Position numbers and translations under genes: made by a program. Shown here piece after piece: positions 44,981-53,924 of a stretch of 58,418 nt of DNA. Under the pieces are notes generated by a model. The model worked only from the letters and a program-made list of their open reading frames with translations, did not search any database and had not been told where the DNA came from. This DNA comes from Heliomicrobium undosum. Its GTDB lineage: Bacteria; Bacillota; Desulfitobacteriia; Heliobacteriales; Heliobacteriaceae. The stretch lies in the NCBI RefSeq assembly GCF_009877425.1, contig NZ_WXEY01000021.1, positions 1 through 58,418 of the forward strand, read 5' to 3'. Position 1 is the first letter of the stretch, and the number at the start of each line of letters is the position of its first letter.

Positions 44981-45904
44981 TTGCGCAATCGCTGGTTGAA
45001 ACCGCTTTTTCTGTGCCTGCTGGTCCTCGCCTTGGCGCTGACGGGCTGCTCCAAACCGTCGCCTAGCGCAAAAGCTCCCGGCTCGGGAGGATCGCCATCC
45101 ACAACGACGACACAGGCAGCCTCACCCCAAAGGGCTGCCCAGGACGTATTGCGCGTTCATTTCATTGATGTGGGACAGGCGGATTCCATCCTGCTCCAAT
45201 CCCCCGGCGGGCGTTTCGTCCTTGTTGACGGCGGCAATGTAGATGACGGCCGGCTGGTTGTCGATTACCTGAAGCGCCAAGGGGTCAAAGAACTGGCCGC
45301 CGTCGTGGCCACCCACCCCCATGAGGATCACATCGGGGGACTTGATAAAGTCCTCAAAAGCTACCCTGTCGGCCAGGTGTACATGCCCAAGGCGACGACA
45401 ACCACGAAAACCTTTGAGTATTTTTTAAACGCCGTAAAGGCGAGCGGCGCCAAACGGGTGGAAGCGAAAGGCGGCGTGAAACTGGATGTGCCCGATATGG
45501 ACGGCGTCTTCCTCGCGCCGAACGGGACCGGTTATGAAGAGATGAACGATTACAGCGCTGTCCTCAAGGTCAACTACGGCAAGACCTCCTTCCTGCTGAC
45601 CGGCGACGCCGAGGCAAAATCGGAAGGTGAAATGCTGGCCCAGGGATATGATCTGAAAGCAGATGTGCTGAAGGTGGGGCACCACGGCAGCACCAGTTCC
45701 ACCACAAGCCCCTTCCTGAAGGCGGTATCGCCGAAATACGCCTTCATTCCGGTGGGCGACGGCAACGACTACGGCCATCCCCACAAAAAAACCCTCGACA
45801 AACTGGCCAAAGCCAGCGTGGAGGTCTTCCGGGCAGATAAAAACGGCACTGTTGTGGTCACCAGTGACGGGAACAAGGTCAACTTCGAACTGGAAAAACG
45901 GTAA
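44981..45904 (+). CDS. Lipoprotein with ComEC/Rec2-like metallo-beta-lactamase domain (307 aa)
   Basis: Secreted lipoprotein: a basic start and hydrophobic stretch (LFLCLLVLALALTGC) with lipobox LTGC, then a Ser/Thr-rich linker, then an MBL domain of the ComEC C-terminal type. Metal-binding motifs are ATHPHEDHIGG, LLTGDAEA and KVGHHGS; the entry is FIDVGQADSILL. Such stand-alone domains are predicted extracellular nucleases or phosphodiesterases. The start is TTG at 44981 with AAGGAGG 7 nt upstream; the open frame extends 50 codons further but is not protein-like. A structured RNA and terminator follow. Confidence 0.85.
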   Translation: MRNRWLKPLFLCLLVLALALTGCSKPSPSAKAPGSGGSPSTTTTQAASPQRAAQDVLRVHFIDVGQADSILLQSPGGRFVLVDGGNVDDGRLVVDYLKRQGVKELAAVVATHPHEDHIGGLDKVLKSYPVGQVYMPKATTTTKTFEYFLNAVKASGAKRVEAKGGVKLDVPDMDGVFLAPNGTGYEEMNDYSAVLKVNYGKTSFLLTGDAEAKSEGEMLAQGYDLKADVLKVGHHGSTSSTTSPFLKAVSPKYAFIPVGDGNDYGHPHKKTLDKLAKASVEVFRADKNGTVVVTSDGNKVNFELEKR

Positions 45905-45918
45905 AAACAAAAGCATTC

Positions 45919-46021
45919 GCTCATAACGCTAATCGCGTTAATAAGGATGAGCATCATCATCTGTCCGCTTCACGCGGACAAGGAGACTTATGAGTCGGGA
46001 TAAAGGCCCGGCTCTTTTTTT
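45919..46021 (+). ncRNA. Structured RNA segment of three hairpins ending in a terminator
   Basis: The first hairpin is nested: GCTCAT (45919-45924) with ATGAGC (45947-45952), inside which AACGC pairs with GCGTT. The second is TGTCCGC (45962-45968) with GCGGACA (45974-45980). The third is GAGTCGGG (45992-45999) with CCCGGCTC (46007-46014), followed by eight T. It may be a processed 3' end of the lipoprotein mRNA, an independent small RNA or a leader for the VanW gene at 46160. No known class was recognised. Confidence 0.5.
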
Positions 46022-46159
46022 GTTTTCGCCCTTCTATTCTTTTGGGAACTAGCCCTTCTATTTTCAGTTTAATTTGAATAAATAGGTATAGTAGGATATT
46101 TTTTCCATTTTTTCTTTTTGGTCTTCTTCGGTTGACCCATTATTGGCGGAGGTGGTTCT

Positions 46160-47359
46160 TTGAAACGTTCGGTCCGATCCTGCCTGTTGGTCTTCGCCCT
46201 CGTTCAGGTCTTCGCCTGCAGTGAGGCGGAAGCGCTGCCATTGCGCAAAGCGCCCGCGTCGATGCCGCCGCCGGCGGCGCTGGCAGCGGTTTTGCCTGGC
46301 GCGACGACTACGTCTACGCCTTCCGTCTTGACACCGTCTAACCCGACTTCGACTGCGACAACCCCTCCGGGGAAAACCCCGTTGACCGCTGCCTCCTCGG
46401 GCGCGGGATTGACAACGCCATCTACATCAACACCGTCCAGGGTCATTCCGTCCACACCTACGGCGCCGAGCACAGTTGATCCGGTTGCTCCCGCTGTCCC
46501 CACTAGCCCTGCTACCTCAGTTGACCCGGTCCCGGCTAATTCGGCCGACCCAGCTATCCCAGCTAAACCGGCCAACCCAGCTAATCCCGCTACCCCAGAT
46601 AACCCCAATACCCCGGGGACGACCGACACCACCCCTGTCGCTCCTGTTTTATCGGGTGGAACCATCACCCTGTATATCGGAGAAGAGACGTTCGCCTTCC
46701 TCCCCAATAAAGAAATCGCCGCCGTAGATGTCAACAACTGGACCTACATACCCTCCAAGGATCCCAAAGAGGCCCGCGTTGCCGCCGTTCGCTTTGCCGA
46801 TTCGCTCCCCAGTCACATCCGGCTCCGCGAGGGCGCCGTCAACATGATCACCGATGCCCTGACCGCAGCAACGGACACCGAAGTAGCCGTCCCCTCCTGG
46901 CGCCTCGCCTCCGATGTCCTGCTTTCCATGGCCCATGTCAGCGTAGCCGGCGGGCAAAACGCCTCCGTGGCCCTTGACCACATCGACGGGCTGGTGCTGC
47001 AACCCCGTGAAGTCTTTTCTTTCAATAAGGCCGTGGGCCCCCGTGAGGCTCACAACGGCTTCGGACCCGGTAAGGTCCTCGTCGGCACTCGATACATCAC
47101 CGAAATGGGCGGCGGCGTCTGTTTCTCTTCTACCATCGTCCACCAGGCTGTCGTCCATGCCGATGAACAAAGCGGCCTGAAAGTCATCGAACGCCACCGG
47201 CACACCCGCCAGGCGCCTTACGTGGAACCGGGCGGCGACGCCACCGTCTATTACGGTGCCATGGACTACAAGTTCCGCAACGGCGACTATATGATCGCCA
47301 TTGAAAAACAGAAGACAGACGACGGGATGGGCCTCCGTTTCTGGCGGGCGGTCAACTAA
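46160..47359 (+). CDS. Secreted VanW-domain protein with Pro/Thr-rich linker (399 aa)
   Basis: Signal peptide (about residues 1-25), then a long low-complexity Pro/Thr/Ser/Ala linker (about 30-165; short PANPANPATP-type repeats), then a beta-rich segment, then a VanW-like domain. The VanW part has EVFSFNKAVGPR, GFGPGKVLVG, GGGVCFSST and HRHTRQAPY, as in YoaR-type cell-wall-associated proteins. The linker suggests it spans the peptidoglycan. The start is TTG at 46160 with GGAGGTGG upstream. The biochemical role of VanW domains is unknown. Confidence 0.82.
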   Translation: MKRSVRSCLLVFALVQVFACSEAEALPLRKAPASMPPPAALAAVLPGATTTSTPSVLTPSNPTSTATTPPGKTPLTAASSGAGLTTPSTSTPSRVIPSTPTAPSTVDPVAPAVPTSPATSVDPVPANSADPAIPAKPANPANPATPDNPNTPGTTDTTPVAPVLSGGTITLYIGEETFAFLPNKEIAAVDVNNWTYIPSKDPKEARVAAVRFADSLPSHIRLREGAVNMITDALTAATDTEVAVPSWRLASDVLLSMAHVSVAGGQNASVALDHIDGLVLQPREVFSFNKAVGPREAHNGFGPGKVLVGTRYITEMGGGVCFSSTIVHQAVVHADEQSGLKVIERHRHTRQAPYVEPGGDATVYYGAMDYKFRNGDYMIAIEKQKTDDGMGLRFWRAVN

Positions 47360-47437
47360 TCGAGGGCAGGGACGACAACTTTCAATGAAAGCCCATTCAA
47401 AAACCATATTAATCCAATCAGTTCGGACTGACCATGC

Positions 47438-47468
47438 AGCCGCTGGTTTCCACTGGAATCCAGCGGCT
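47438..47468. terminator. Hairpin between the convergent VanW and phosphorylase genes
   Basis: AGCCGCTGG (47438-47446) pairs perfectly with CCAGCGGCT (47460-47468). It lies between converging genes but lacks a good T-run. Confidence 0.45.
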
Positions 47469-47500
47469 ATTGCTCATGGTGGCCAGCGATCAAGTCGATG

Positions 47501-48358
47501 TTACTCGTCGTTCCGATCGCGAAGCAAGGTCGTCTTGCGAAGGGTGGCGCACTCGCACCCCGGATGCGCATCGCCTTGTTTATCCGGCAAGGACTCGAGC
47601 GCCATGAGCAAACGACGCGCGGCAGGCTCCGACTCCTCATAAAAGATGTCCTTCAATTCCTGGTGGGACCAGTCGGTGATCACCCCTTCGGCGTAGTTGA
47701 CCACCAGTTCGAGACGGGCGTAGCAGGCGCCGATCTCTCGAGCCAGGTAGACCTCCGGCGCCACACTCTGGCCGATCACATCACCGCCGGCAATGCGAAA
47801 AAAGCGCACCTCGGCCGGGCTCTCGAAATGGCGGCCGTCGGTGACAACATAGTTGGAACGGTCAAAGACGCGTCCTTTGCCGGGCAGCGCCTCGGAAGCG
47901 TCGATGAAAGCGCGGCGCAGGATCGGGCAAAAGGGTTGGCGCATGATGCAGAGGGTCGGCGTCCCCAGATCGACATCCTTGCGCATGGAAAAGTCGATGT
48001 AATCATGGGGGATGACGAGGTCACGCGGGCGCAGCAGTTCATTGATCGCCCCGACGCCGCCCTCGGAGAGGATCTGTTTGACGCCGGCCTGCTGGAAGAC
48101 CCAGAAGATCTGCCGCGAGGCGTCGGCCCGCTTTACCCCAGGCCTCCATCCGTGCATGACACAGGTGAGGGCGCGCCGCCCCTTTAATTCAAAGTAGACA
48201 AAGGCGGGGCTAGGGCCGAAGGGCGTCTCCCACCCCGGGTATGTCTCCAGAACCGTAAGGCCTGGCACATTGAGGGCTTCCGGGAAGCCGAGCGAATTGG
48301 TGCTAGAACCGCCGATGATCGCAAAAGGAGCGGCGGGGATAGACGCGGGAGAATGCAT
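47501..48358 (-). CDS. MTAP/PNP-family purine nucleoside phosphorylase (285 aa)
   Basis: Phosphorolytic nucleosidase of the MTAP/PNP family. Motifs are AIIGGSSTNSLG (phosphate site), LSEGGVGAINELLRPRDLVI, YIDF, and GQSVAPEVYLAREI. At the base-recognition loop, where adenine-specific MTAPs have an Asp-x-Asp (TDYD), this protein reads VVNYAEG. An Asn there is typical of enzymes for 6-oxopurines, so methylthioinosine or inosine/guanosine may be the substrate rather than methylthioadenosine (inference). ATG at 48358 has TGGAGG 8-9 nt upstream. Confidence 0.8.
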   Translation of the reverse strand: MHSPASIPAAPFAIIGGSSTNSLGFPEALNVPGLTVLETYPGWETPFGPSPAFVYFELKGRRALTCVMHGWRPGVKRADASRQIFWVFQQAGVKQILSEGGVGAINELLRPRDLVIPHDYIDFSMRKDVDLGTPTLCIMRQPFCPILRRAFIDASEALPGKGRVFDRSNYVVTDGRHFESPAEVRFFRIAGGDVIGQSVAPEVYLAREIGACYARLELVVNYAEGVITDWSHQELKDIFYEESEPAARRLLMALESLPDKQGDAHPGCECATLRKTTLLRDRNDE

Positions 48359-48484
48359 GGGCGATAACCTCCATCGGCATCTAAGATTTCCGTTTCGTCG
48401 TCTCGTTCGTGTCTCGTTCGGTTGACTTTCGTCCTTATGAAAGTTTCACCGGAAGACCGCCGAACTATGGGGCGGCAAGGCAAG

Positions 48485-48504
48485 AGCCGGGCAAAAGCCC
48501 GGCT
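48485..48504. terminator. Hairpin downstream of the second phosphofructokinase gene
   Basis: AGCCGGGC (48485-48492) and GCCCGGCT (48497-48504) form a perfect 8-bp stem with a 4-nt loop. It lies about 80 bp after the minus-strand stop. T-richness is better on the plus side (TGTTTTCC). Confidence 0.5.
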
Positions 48505-48586
48505 TGCGCTGTTTTCCAGAACCCATTTTTATCATGTTTCATAAAGAAACCATTGTTAATAAGACATCCCTGTTTTACTGCCTCGA

Positions 48587-49681
48587 TCAATCGCCAAAGG
48601 AGATCCCCACGGACTTGGCTGCCTGGACGATCTGACCTTCCGTTTTCACCTGCTTGGCTGTGCCGACGGCCTCTTCGAGGGGCACCGGCAGGATCTTCGG
48701 CGTCCGCAAGGCTACCATCTTGCCGAACTGTCCGCTCATGATGGCATCGATGGCAGCCGAACCATAGCGGGTGCTGAGGATGCGGTCCTCCGCCGTCGGC
48801 GAGCCGCCCCGCTGGACGTGACCGAGGACGGTGACGCGCGTCTCCATGCCGGTGCACATCTCCAATTTCTGGGCCACCACGTGGCCGATGCCGCCGAGAC
48901 GGACAGGGTCGTGGCTCTGGGCAACCAACTTCTGGACGACCAACTCGCCGCCGATCTCCTTGGCCCCCTCGGCGATGACGACGATGGAGAACTTGCGTCC
49001 CCGCTCAGCCCGGGCGCGGATGTGTTCACAGACCTTGCCCAGGTCGAAGGGGATTTCAGGGATTAGGATCACATCAGCGCCGCCTGCCAGCCCTGAGTAG
49101 AGGGCGATCCAGCCGGCATAGCGGCCCATGACCTCCAGGATCATGATCCGGTGGTGGGACTCGGCGGTGGTATGGAGCTTGTCGATGGCCTCGGTCGCCG
49201 TGGTGACGGCCGAATCGAAACCGAAGGTGACATCGGTGGCCGAGAGGTCGTTGTCGATCGTCTTGGGCACACCCACAACGGGGATGCCTTTTTTATGAAA
49301 CTCAAGGGCGATGGACAGGCTGCCGTCGCCGCCGATGATGACCAGGGCGTCGATGCCCCGCTTTTTCATGTTGGCGATGCACTGCTCCGAGCGGTCTTCA
49401 AAAGTCAGCTTGCCATCCTTTTCGACGGCGTAGCGAAAGGGGTTGTCCCGGTTGGTCGTGCCCAAGATGGTGCCGCCCCGGTGCAGGATGCCTGATACGC
49501 TCGACTCGGTGAGCGGCTCCATCACGTCATTGACGAGTCCGTAAAAACCGTCGATGATGCCGACAACCTCCAGGTCGTAGCGCCGAATGGCTGTTTTGAC
49601 AACCGCGCGGATGACCGCATTCAGTCCCGGACAATCGCCGCCGCCGGTCAGCACCCCGATGCGCTTGATCTGGCCTTGCAT
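48587..49681 (-). CDS. Second 6-phosphofructokinase, group III type (364 aa)
   Basis: Phosphofructokinase of the clade that includes both ATP and pyrophosphate enzymes. The N-terminus is IGVLTGGGDCPGLNAVIR; the substrate motif is PKTIDNDL (Lys, as in group III and PPi enzymes). The phosphoryl-donor motif is GGDGSLS with Gly, which favours ATP as donor. GHVQRGGSPTAEDR follows near the C-terminus. ATG at 49681 (MQGQIKRIGV) has AAAGGGG 7 nt upstream; the longer frame adds 47 non-homologous residues. It is distinct from pfkA at 22356. Confidence 0.9.
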   Translation of the reverse strand: MQGQIKRIGVLTGGGDCPGLNAVIRAVVKTAIRRYDLEVVGIIDGFYGLVNDVMEPLTESSVSGILHRGGTILGTTNRDNPFRYAVEKDGKLTFEDRSEQCIANMKKRGIDALVIIGGDGSLSIALEFHKKGIPVVGVPKTIDNDLSATDVTFGFDSAVTTATEAIDKLHTTAESHHRIMILEVMGRYAGWIALYSGLAGGADVILIPEIPFDLGKVCEHIRARAERGRKFSIVVIAEGAKEIGGELVVQKLVAQSHDPVRLGGIGHVVAQKLEMCTGMETRVTVLGHVQRGGSPTAEDRILSTRYGSAAIDAIMSGQFGKMVALRTPKILPVPLEEAVGTAKQVKTEGQIVQAAKSVGISFGD

Positions 49682-49839
49682 CCACATACCCCTTTCTTCA
49701 TTCCGGTTCCCCGAATCAACGGGAAGTCGCTGTGCCGCACCAAATCCGCTTTGCTGCACCCGAACCGATTTTAAGTCAACCACTTCTGTTTTTACAATCC
49801 AATCATGCCATGGGCCGACCATGCCCGATTAGGCGCCCT

Positions 49840-50301
49840 TTACACCAGTCCCGCAAATCCGTTTTGGCGCAATCCCTCAAAGACGACGACAGAGACCGCG
49901 TTGGACAGATTCAGCGAGCGGGCGTCCGCCACCAGCGGGATGCGGGCCACCTGTTGGGGCCGTTCGTTCAGGATCTCTTCCGGCAACCCCTTCGTCTCCT
50001 TGCCGAAGACGAAGAAATCGCCAGGCCGGTAGTGGAACTCATGGTAGGCCTTTTTCCCTTTGGTGCTCAACAAGTAGAGGTTGGCCTGCCCGTGCTTTCC
50101 GAGAAAGGCGGCCCAGTTATCATGGACATGGACCTTGACCAGATGCCAGTAGTCCAGTCCGGCCCGTTTGAGTTGCTTGTCGTCAATGGAAAAGCCGAGC
50201 GGTTTGATCAGGTGCAGTTCGCAGCCGGTCCCGGCGCAGAGCCGGGCCACATTGCCCGTGTTCGGGGGGATCTCCGGTTCTACCAATACGATGTGAAACA
50301 A
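49840..50301 (-). CDS. trmL: tRNA (cytidine/uridine-2'-O-)-methyltransferase TrmL (153 aa)
   Basis: SPOUT-family methyltransferase that modifies the wobble ribose of certain leucine tRNAs. Motifs: HIVLVEPEIPPNTGNVARLC at the N-terminus, FGKETKGLPEEIL (SAM-binding knot) and RSLNLSNAVSVVVFE at the end. The TTG at 50301 (MFHIVLVEPE) gives the family length; GGAG lies 11 nt upstream. GTG at 50313 is an alternative, and the open frame continues to 50400 without family similarity. Confidence 0.9.
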   Translation of the reverse strand: MFHIVLVEPEIPPNTGNVARLCAGTGCELHLIKPLGFSIDDKQLKRAGLDYWHLVKVHVHDNWAAFLGKHGQANLYLLSTKGKKAYHEFHYRPGDFFVFGKETKGLPEEILNERPQQVARIPLVADARSLNLSNAVSVVVFEGLRQNGFAGLV

Positions 50302-50879
50302 TGTTGTCGACACTCCATCTGCTTTGGTAAATTGGCAAAAAGTAGCCGAATGGCACGAGGTAACAGTTCTCCCCGTTTTGTGAAAAATCCTTCCTGCCAT
50401 TGGTTTGGGGGGTCCTTGTTTGTTATATTCTCACGAATAGATAGTTAACTCTATAAATCGTGAGCGTCATCAACCATTTCCTCGTATTGTGCCACACTAC
50501 AAAGATATCTTGTATCGGCCCGCCGATTGCCCGCTGGGGTGCATAGATGAAGAGGAGATATCGGCTCTGTTGCTTTTTCCTCTATTTCAGGCTGACCTTA
50601 TTGTTAAAATCACTCCCGGCGCTACCAGTATAGCCCTTCCTTCATGTGTCTTGGGGACGGCACCCTTGCAAGGATAAGTCCATCTTCTCCATCAGTTTTG
50701 GCGCTCTTCATGTATAGTGGATACACGCCCGAAGCGCCTTGTCCATCAAGCCTTTCCAATGATATACTTTCCTACTGTAACGGACACTGCGACAACAGCG
50801 TCGTCATTCATATTTACTTCATCGCGTCGCTTGCATACCCAGAGAAGCAGTGACTGAGCACTATGGAGGAGGGAAATCC
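50302..50879. other. Non-coding gap between trmL and aconitase
   Basis: No convincing gene. It holds a two-part hairpin at 50430-50464: CTCACGA with TCGTGAG, and ATAGA with TCTAT inside. A REP-like word at 50650-50660 (TTGGGGACGGC) with CCCTTGCAAGG follows, then a possible promoter at 50739-50768. Confidence 0.5.
50739..50768 (+). promoter_or_regulatory. Possible aconitase promoter
   Basis: TTGTCC (50739-50744) and TATACT (50763-50768), spacer 18 bp, about 110 bp before the aconitase start. Confidence 0.45.
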
Positions 50880-52805
50880 GTGGGCAAAAACCTTGTGCAA
50901 AAAATCCTCGCAGCCCATCTGATTGAAGGGGAACTGGTTCCCGGCAAAGAGATCGCCATCCGCATCGACCAGACCCTGACCCAAGACGCCACCGGCACCA
51001 TGGCCTACCTGCAGTTTGAAGCCATGGGCGTTCCCCGTGTCAAAACCGAACTCTCCGTCTCGTACGTCGACCATAACACCTTACAGAGCGGCTTCGAAAA
51101 CGCCGACGACCACCGCTTCTTGCAGACGGTGGCGGCCAAGCACGGCATCCGCTTCTCCCGCCCCGGCAACGGCATCTGCCACCAGGTCCATCTGGAGCGC
51201 TTCGGCGTGCCCGGCAAGACCCTGCTCGGCTCTGACTCGCACACCCCCACCGGCGGCGGCATCGGCATGATCGCCATCGGCGCCGGCGGCCTCGACGTGG
51301 CTGTGGCCATGGGCGGCGGCCCCTTCTACCTGACCTGCCCGAAAGTGGTCGGCGTCAACCTGGTGGGCAAGCTCTCCCCCTGGGTCTCGGCCAAGGATGT
51401 CATCCTGGAAGTCTTGCGCCTGCTCTCCGTCAAGGGCGGTGTCGGCCGGATCATCGAATACTGCGGCCCCGGCGTGGCCACCCTCTCTGTTCCGGAGCGG
51501 GCCACCATCACCAACATGGGCGCCGAACTGGGCGCCACCACCTCTGTCTTCCCCTCTGACGAAGTGACGAAAGCTTTCCTGAAGGCGCAAGGCCGCGAGG
51601 ACGCCTGGGTCGAACTCGGCCCCGACGCCGACGCCACCTATGAAGAGACGCTGACCATCGACCTGTCGGCCCTCGAACCGGCCGTTGCCTGTCCCCATAT
51701 GCCCGACCTCGTCAAAACGGTCCGCGAAGTCGGCCCCATCAAGGTCGATCAGGTCCTGATCGGCTCCTGCACCAACTCCTCCTACACCGACCTGATGCGC
51801 GTCGCCGGCATCCTCAAAGGCAAGACGGTCCACCCGACGGTCAGCCTCGGCATCGCCCCCGGCAGCCGCCAGGTCTTCGAGATGCTCGCCCGCAACGGCG
51901 CCCTGGGCGATCTGATCGCCGCCGGCGCCCGCATCCTCGAATCGGCCTGCGGCCCCTGCATCGGCATGGGCCAGTCGCCCAACTCGGGCGCCGTCTCCGT
52001 GCGGACCTTCAACCGGAACTTTGAAGGCCGCAGCGGCACCAAGGACGCCTCCATCTACCTGGCTAGCCCCGAAGTGGCCGCCGCCGCCGCCCTGACGGGC
52101 CTTCTTACTGACCCTCGCGAACTGGGCGAGGCCATCGACGTGCCCATGCCGGAGCAATTCCTCATCGATGACCGCATGGTCCTCGAACCGGCCGCCGATC
52201 CCGCCGGCGTGGAAGTCCTGCGCGGACCGAACATCAAGCCCCTGCCGATCAACCAATCCCTGCCCGAGAGCCTCCGGGCCGGCGTCATCCTCAAGGTGGG
52301 CGACAACATCACCACCGACCACATCATGCCGGCCGGCGCGAAGATTCTGCCCCTGCGCTCCAACATCCCGGCCATCAGCCAGCACGTTTTTGCCGGTGTC
52401 GACGCCACCTTCGCCGAGCGGGCCAAAGCGGCCGGCCAGGGCTTCATCGTCGGCGGCCAGAACTACGGCCAAGGCTCCTCGCGGGAACACGCCGCCCTGG
52501 CGCCCATGTACCTGGGCATCAAGGCCGTCATCACCCAGTCCTTCGCCCGCATCCACCGGGCCAACCTGATCAATTTCGGCATCCTGCCCCTCACCTTCGC
52601 CGATGAGGCTGACATCGCCAAGGTCAGCCAAGGCAACGTCCTCGAAATCGCCGACGTGGCCGCTAAGCTGGGCGCCAGCGAAACGCTGGAGGTCCGCAAC
52701 GTGACCACCGGAGAGACCTTCCTCGTCCGTCCTGACCTGACGCCGCGTCAGGTGGCGATTATCAAGGCGGGCGGGTTGTTGAACTATACGAGGGAACAGG
52801 CGTAA
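50880..52805 (+). CDS. acn: Aconitate hydratase (641 aa)
   Basis: Interconverts citrate and isocitrate through a 4Fe-4S cluster. Cluster Cys residues lie in GSCTNSS and ACGPCIGMG. Other motifs are GSDSHTPTGGG, GGQNYGQGSSREH and the C-terminal swivel domain with ITTDHIMPAG. At about 640 residues it is the short aconitase type found in Clostridia, shorter than the 900-residue AcnA. The start is GTG at 50880 with GGAGGAGGG 6 nt upstream. A strong terminator follows. Confidence 0.95.
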   Translation: MGKNLVQKILAAHLIEGELVPGKEIAIRIDQTLTQDATGTMAYLQFEAMGVPRVKTELSVSYVDHNTLQSGFENADDHRFLQTVAAKHGIRFSRPGNGICHQVHLERFGVPGKTLLGSDSHTPTGGGIGMIAIGAGGLDVAVAMGGGPFYLTCPKVVGVNLVGKLSPWVSAKDVILEVLRLLSVKGGVGRIIEYCGPGVATLSVPERATITNMGAELGATTSVFPSDEVTKAFLKAQGREDAWVELGPDADATYEETLTIDLSALEPAVACPHMPDLVKTVREVGPIKVDQVLIGSCTNSSYTDLMRVAGILKGKTVHPTVSLGIAPGSRQVFEMLARNGALGDLIAAGARILESACGPCIGMGQSPNSGAVSVRTFNRNFEGRSGTKDASIYLASPEVAAAAALTGLLTDPRELGEAIDVPMPEQFLIDDRMVLEPAADPAGVEVLRGPNIKPLPINQSLPESLRAGVILKVGDNITTDHIMPAGAKILPLRSNIPAISQHVFAGVDATFAERAKAAGQGFIVGGQNYGQGSSREHAALAPMYLGIKAVITQSFARIHRANLINFGILPLTFADEADIAKVSQGNVLEIADVAAKLGASETLEVRNVTTGETFLVRPDLTPRQVAIIKAGGLLNYTREQA

Positions 52806-52825
52806 GCGAACACATCTGGATTTGT

Positions 52826-52860
52826 GCCCCTTGGGTAAAAACCCAAGGGGCTTATTTTTA
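52826..52860 (+). terminator. Terminator of the aconitase gene
   Basis: GCCCCTTGGGT (52826-52836) pairs perfectly with ACCCAAGGGGC (52841-52851), loop AAAA, followed by TTATTTTTATTT. Confidence 0.9.
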
Positions 52861-52863
52861 TTT

Positions 52864-53286
52864 CTAAGCGAATACCCTTCTCCGCATACACCTCACCTTC
52901 CCCAACCGCTCACCAAACCCCCACTTCTCATAAAACTGCACCAATTCCGGCGCGCAAAAGAGTTCAAAGATATGTACCGATTCCAGTTCCGGATGGCGGA
53001 TGATCCGCTCCATCATCTGCCGCCCCAGTCCCCTGCCTCTGTATCCCTCATCCACAACGATGTCGACCAGCATGGCCTTATAGGTAAAGTCTGTGATCAC
53101 CCGGGCAAAGGCGATGATTTTCTCAGACTCCAAGTCGCGAAAGGCCAAAACGACGCTGGAATGACGAACGGCCTTTTTGAATTCGTCCAACTTGCGCTCC
53201 TTCCCCCACCATTCCCGCTTGCACAGTTCATAGGCTTCCTCTATCTGTGTATCTGTCAGTGTTTCCACCACGTCATAAGCCGTCAT
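52864..53286 (-). CDS. GNAT acetyltransferase (140 aa)
   Basis: GNAT-fold N-acetyltransferase. The acetyl-CoA-binding segment is VVDEGYRGRGLGRQMM, followed by an FELFCAPELVQFYEKWGF C-terminal motif. The substrate is unknown. ATG at 53286 (MTAYDVVE) is chosen because AAGGGCGG lies 8 nt upstream; an ATG 13 codons earlier is also open. It converges with aconitase and reads toward its terminator. Confidence 0.85.
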   Translation of the reverse strand: MTAYDVVETLTDTQIEEAYELCKREWWGKERKLDEFKKAVRHSSVVLAFRDLESEKIIAFARVITDFTYKAMLVDIVVDEGYRGRGLGRQMMERIIRHPELESVHIFELFCAPELVQFYEKWGFGERLGKVRCMRRRVFA

Positions 53287-53379
53287 TTCAGATACCGCCC
53301 TTCTATTCTTATCCATCCCACGCATCCTTGCTCGATTTTTCTCTTTCCACCCAATATATCCCTGCCAGCGGTATTAAAG

Positions 53380-53429
53380 GAATATAAAATGGCCCCCAAT
53401 GCTTTCATCAGAAGCCTAGGAGCCATTTT
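53380..53429 (-). terminator. Terminator of the second GNAT gene
   Basis: AAAATGGC (53386-53393) pairs with GCCATTTT (53422-53429). On the minus strand it is followed by TTTTATATT. Confidence 0.6.
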
Positions 53430-53474
53430 CCTTCATGCCACTCTTCATGGCGTGGCGTCAACAGCACGGTCAAC

Positions 53475-53924
53475 TTACCTGAGCTGTTTCCGGTACAGCA
53501 CTTCATCATACCCTTTTTGATAAAGGTCCTGCATGATTCCCACTTGAGAGAACCCAAATGCTTCAACAAAAGCGCAGGCCTCTTTATTCTCCACATGGCA
53601 TACGCAAAAAACGCTACGCGCGTAAGGCTTCACGACACGGATCGCGTGCTCCAACAACGCTTTGCCGCTCCCCTGCTTTTGAAAGGATTCCTTTACGGCA
53701 GACATCCGGAGATAGGCGCCAAACTCCCCCATCCCATTCCGCCGCACCGTGATAAAGCCGGCCAACTCCCCCTCTTTTTCAGCCACATAAATCTTATCCG
53801 GCATATTCAAAAGAATTTTCTTGGCCCGTTCATCATTGATGCCGTAATCGGCCCAAGGTGCTAAAGAAGAAATCAATTTGGCCAGGGCGGGGATGTCCTT
53901 GCGCGTGCCCATACGGATCTTCAC
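53475..53924 (-). CDS. GNAT acetyltransferase (149 aa)
   Basis: A second, distinct GNAT protein. It begins KIRMGTRKDIPALAKLI, has AGFITVRRNG, the CoA-binding FQKQGSGKALLEHAI and the C-terminal NKEACAFVEAFGF typical of the fold. The substrate is unknown. The start is GTG at 53924 with GGGAGG 9 nt upstream; the frame is open for 23 more codons but lacks a ribosome binding site. It is separated from the other GNAT gene by its own terminator, so the two are not one operon. Confidence 0.85.
   Translation of the reverse strand: MKIRMGTRKDIPALAKLISSLAPWADYGINDERAKKILLNMPDKIYVAEKEGELAGFITVRRNGMGEFGAYLRMSAVKESFQKQGSGKALLEHAIRVVKPYARSVFCVCHVENKEACAFVEAFGFSQVGIMQDLYQKGYDEVLYRKQLR

Noticed and set aside
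51081-52631. 516-codon open frame opposite aconitase
   Set aside because: Same reasoning: mirror frame of a high-GC gene, Gly/Asp/Val-rich, no ribosome binding site.
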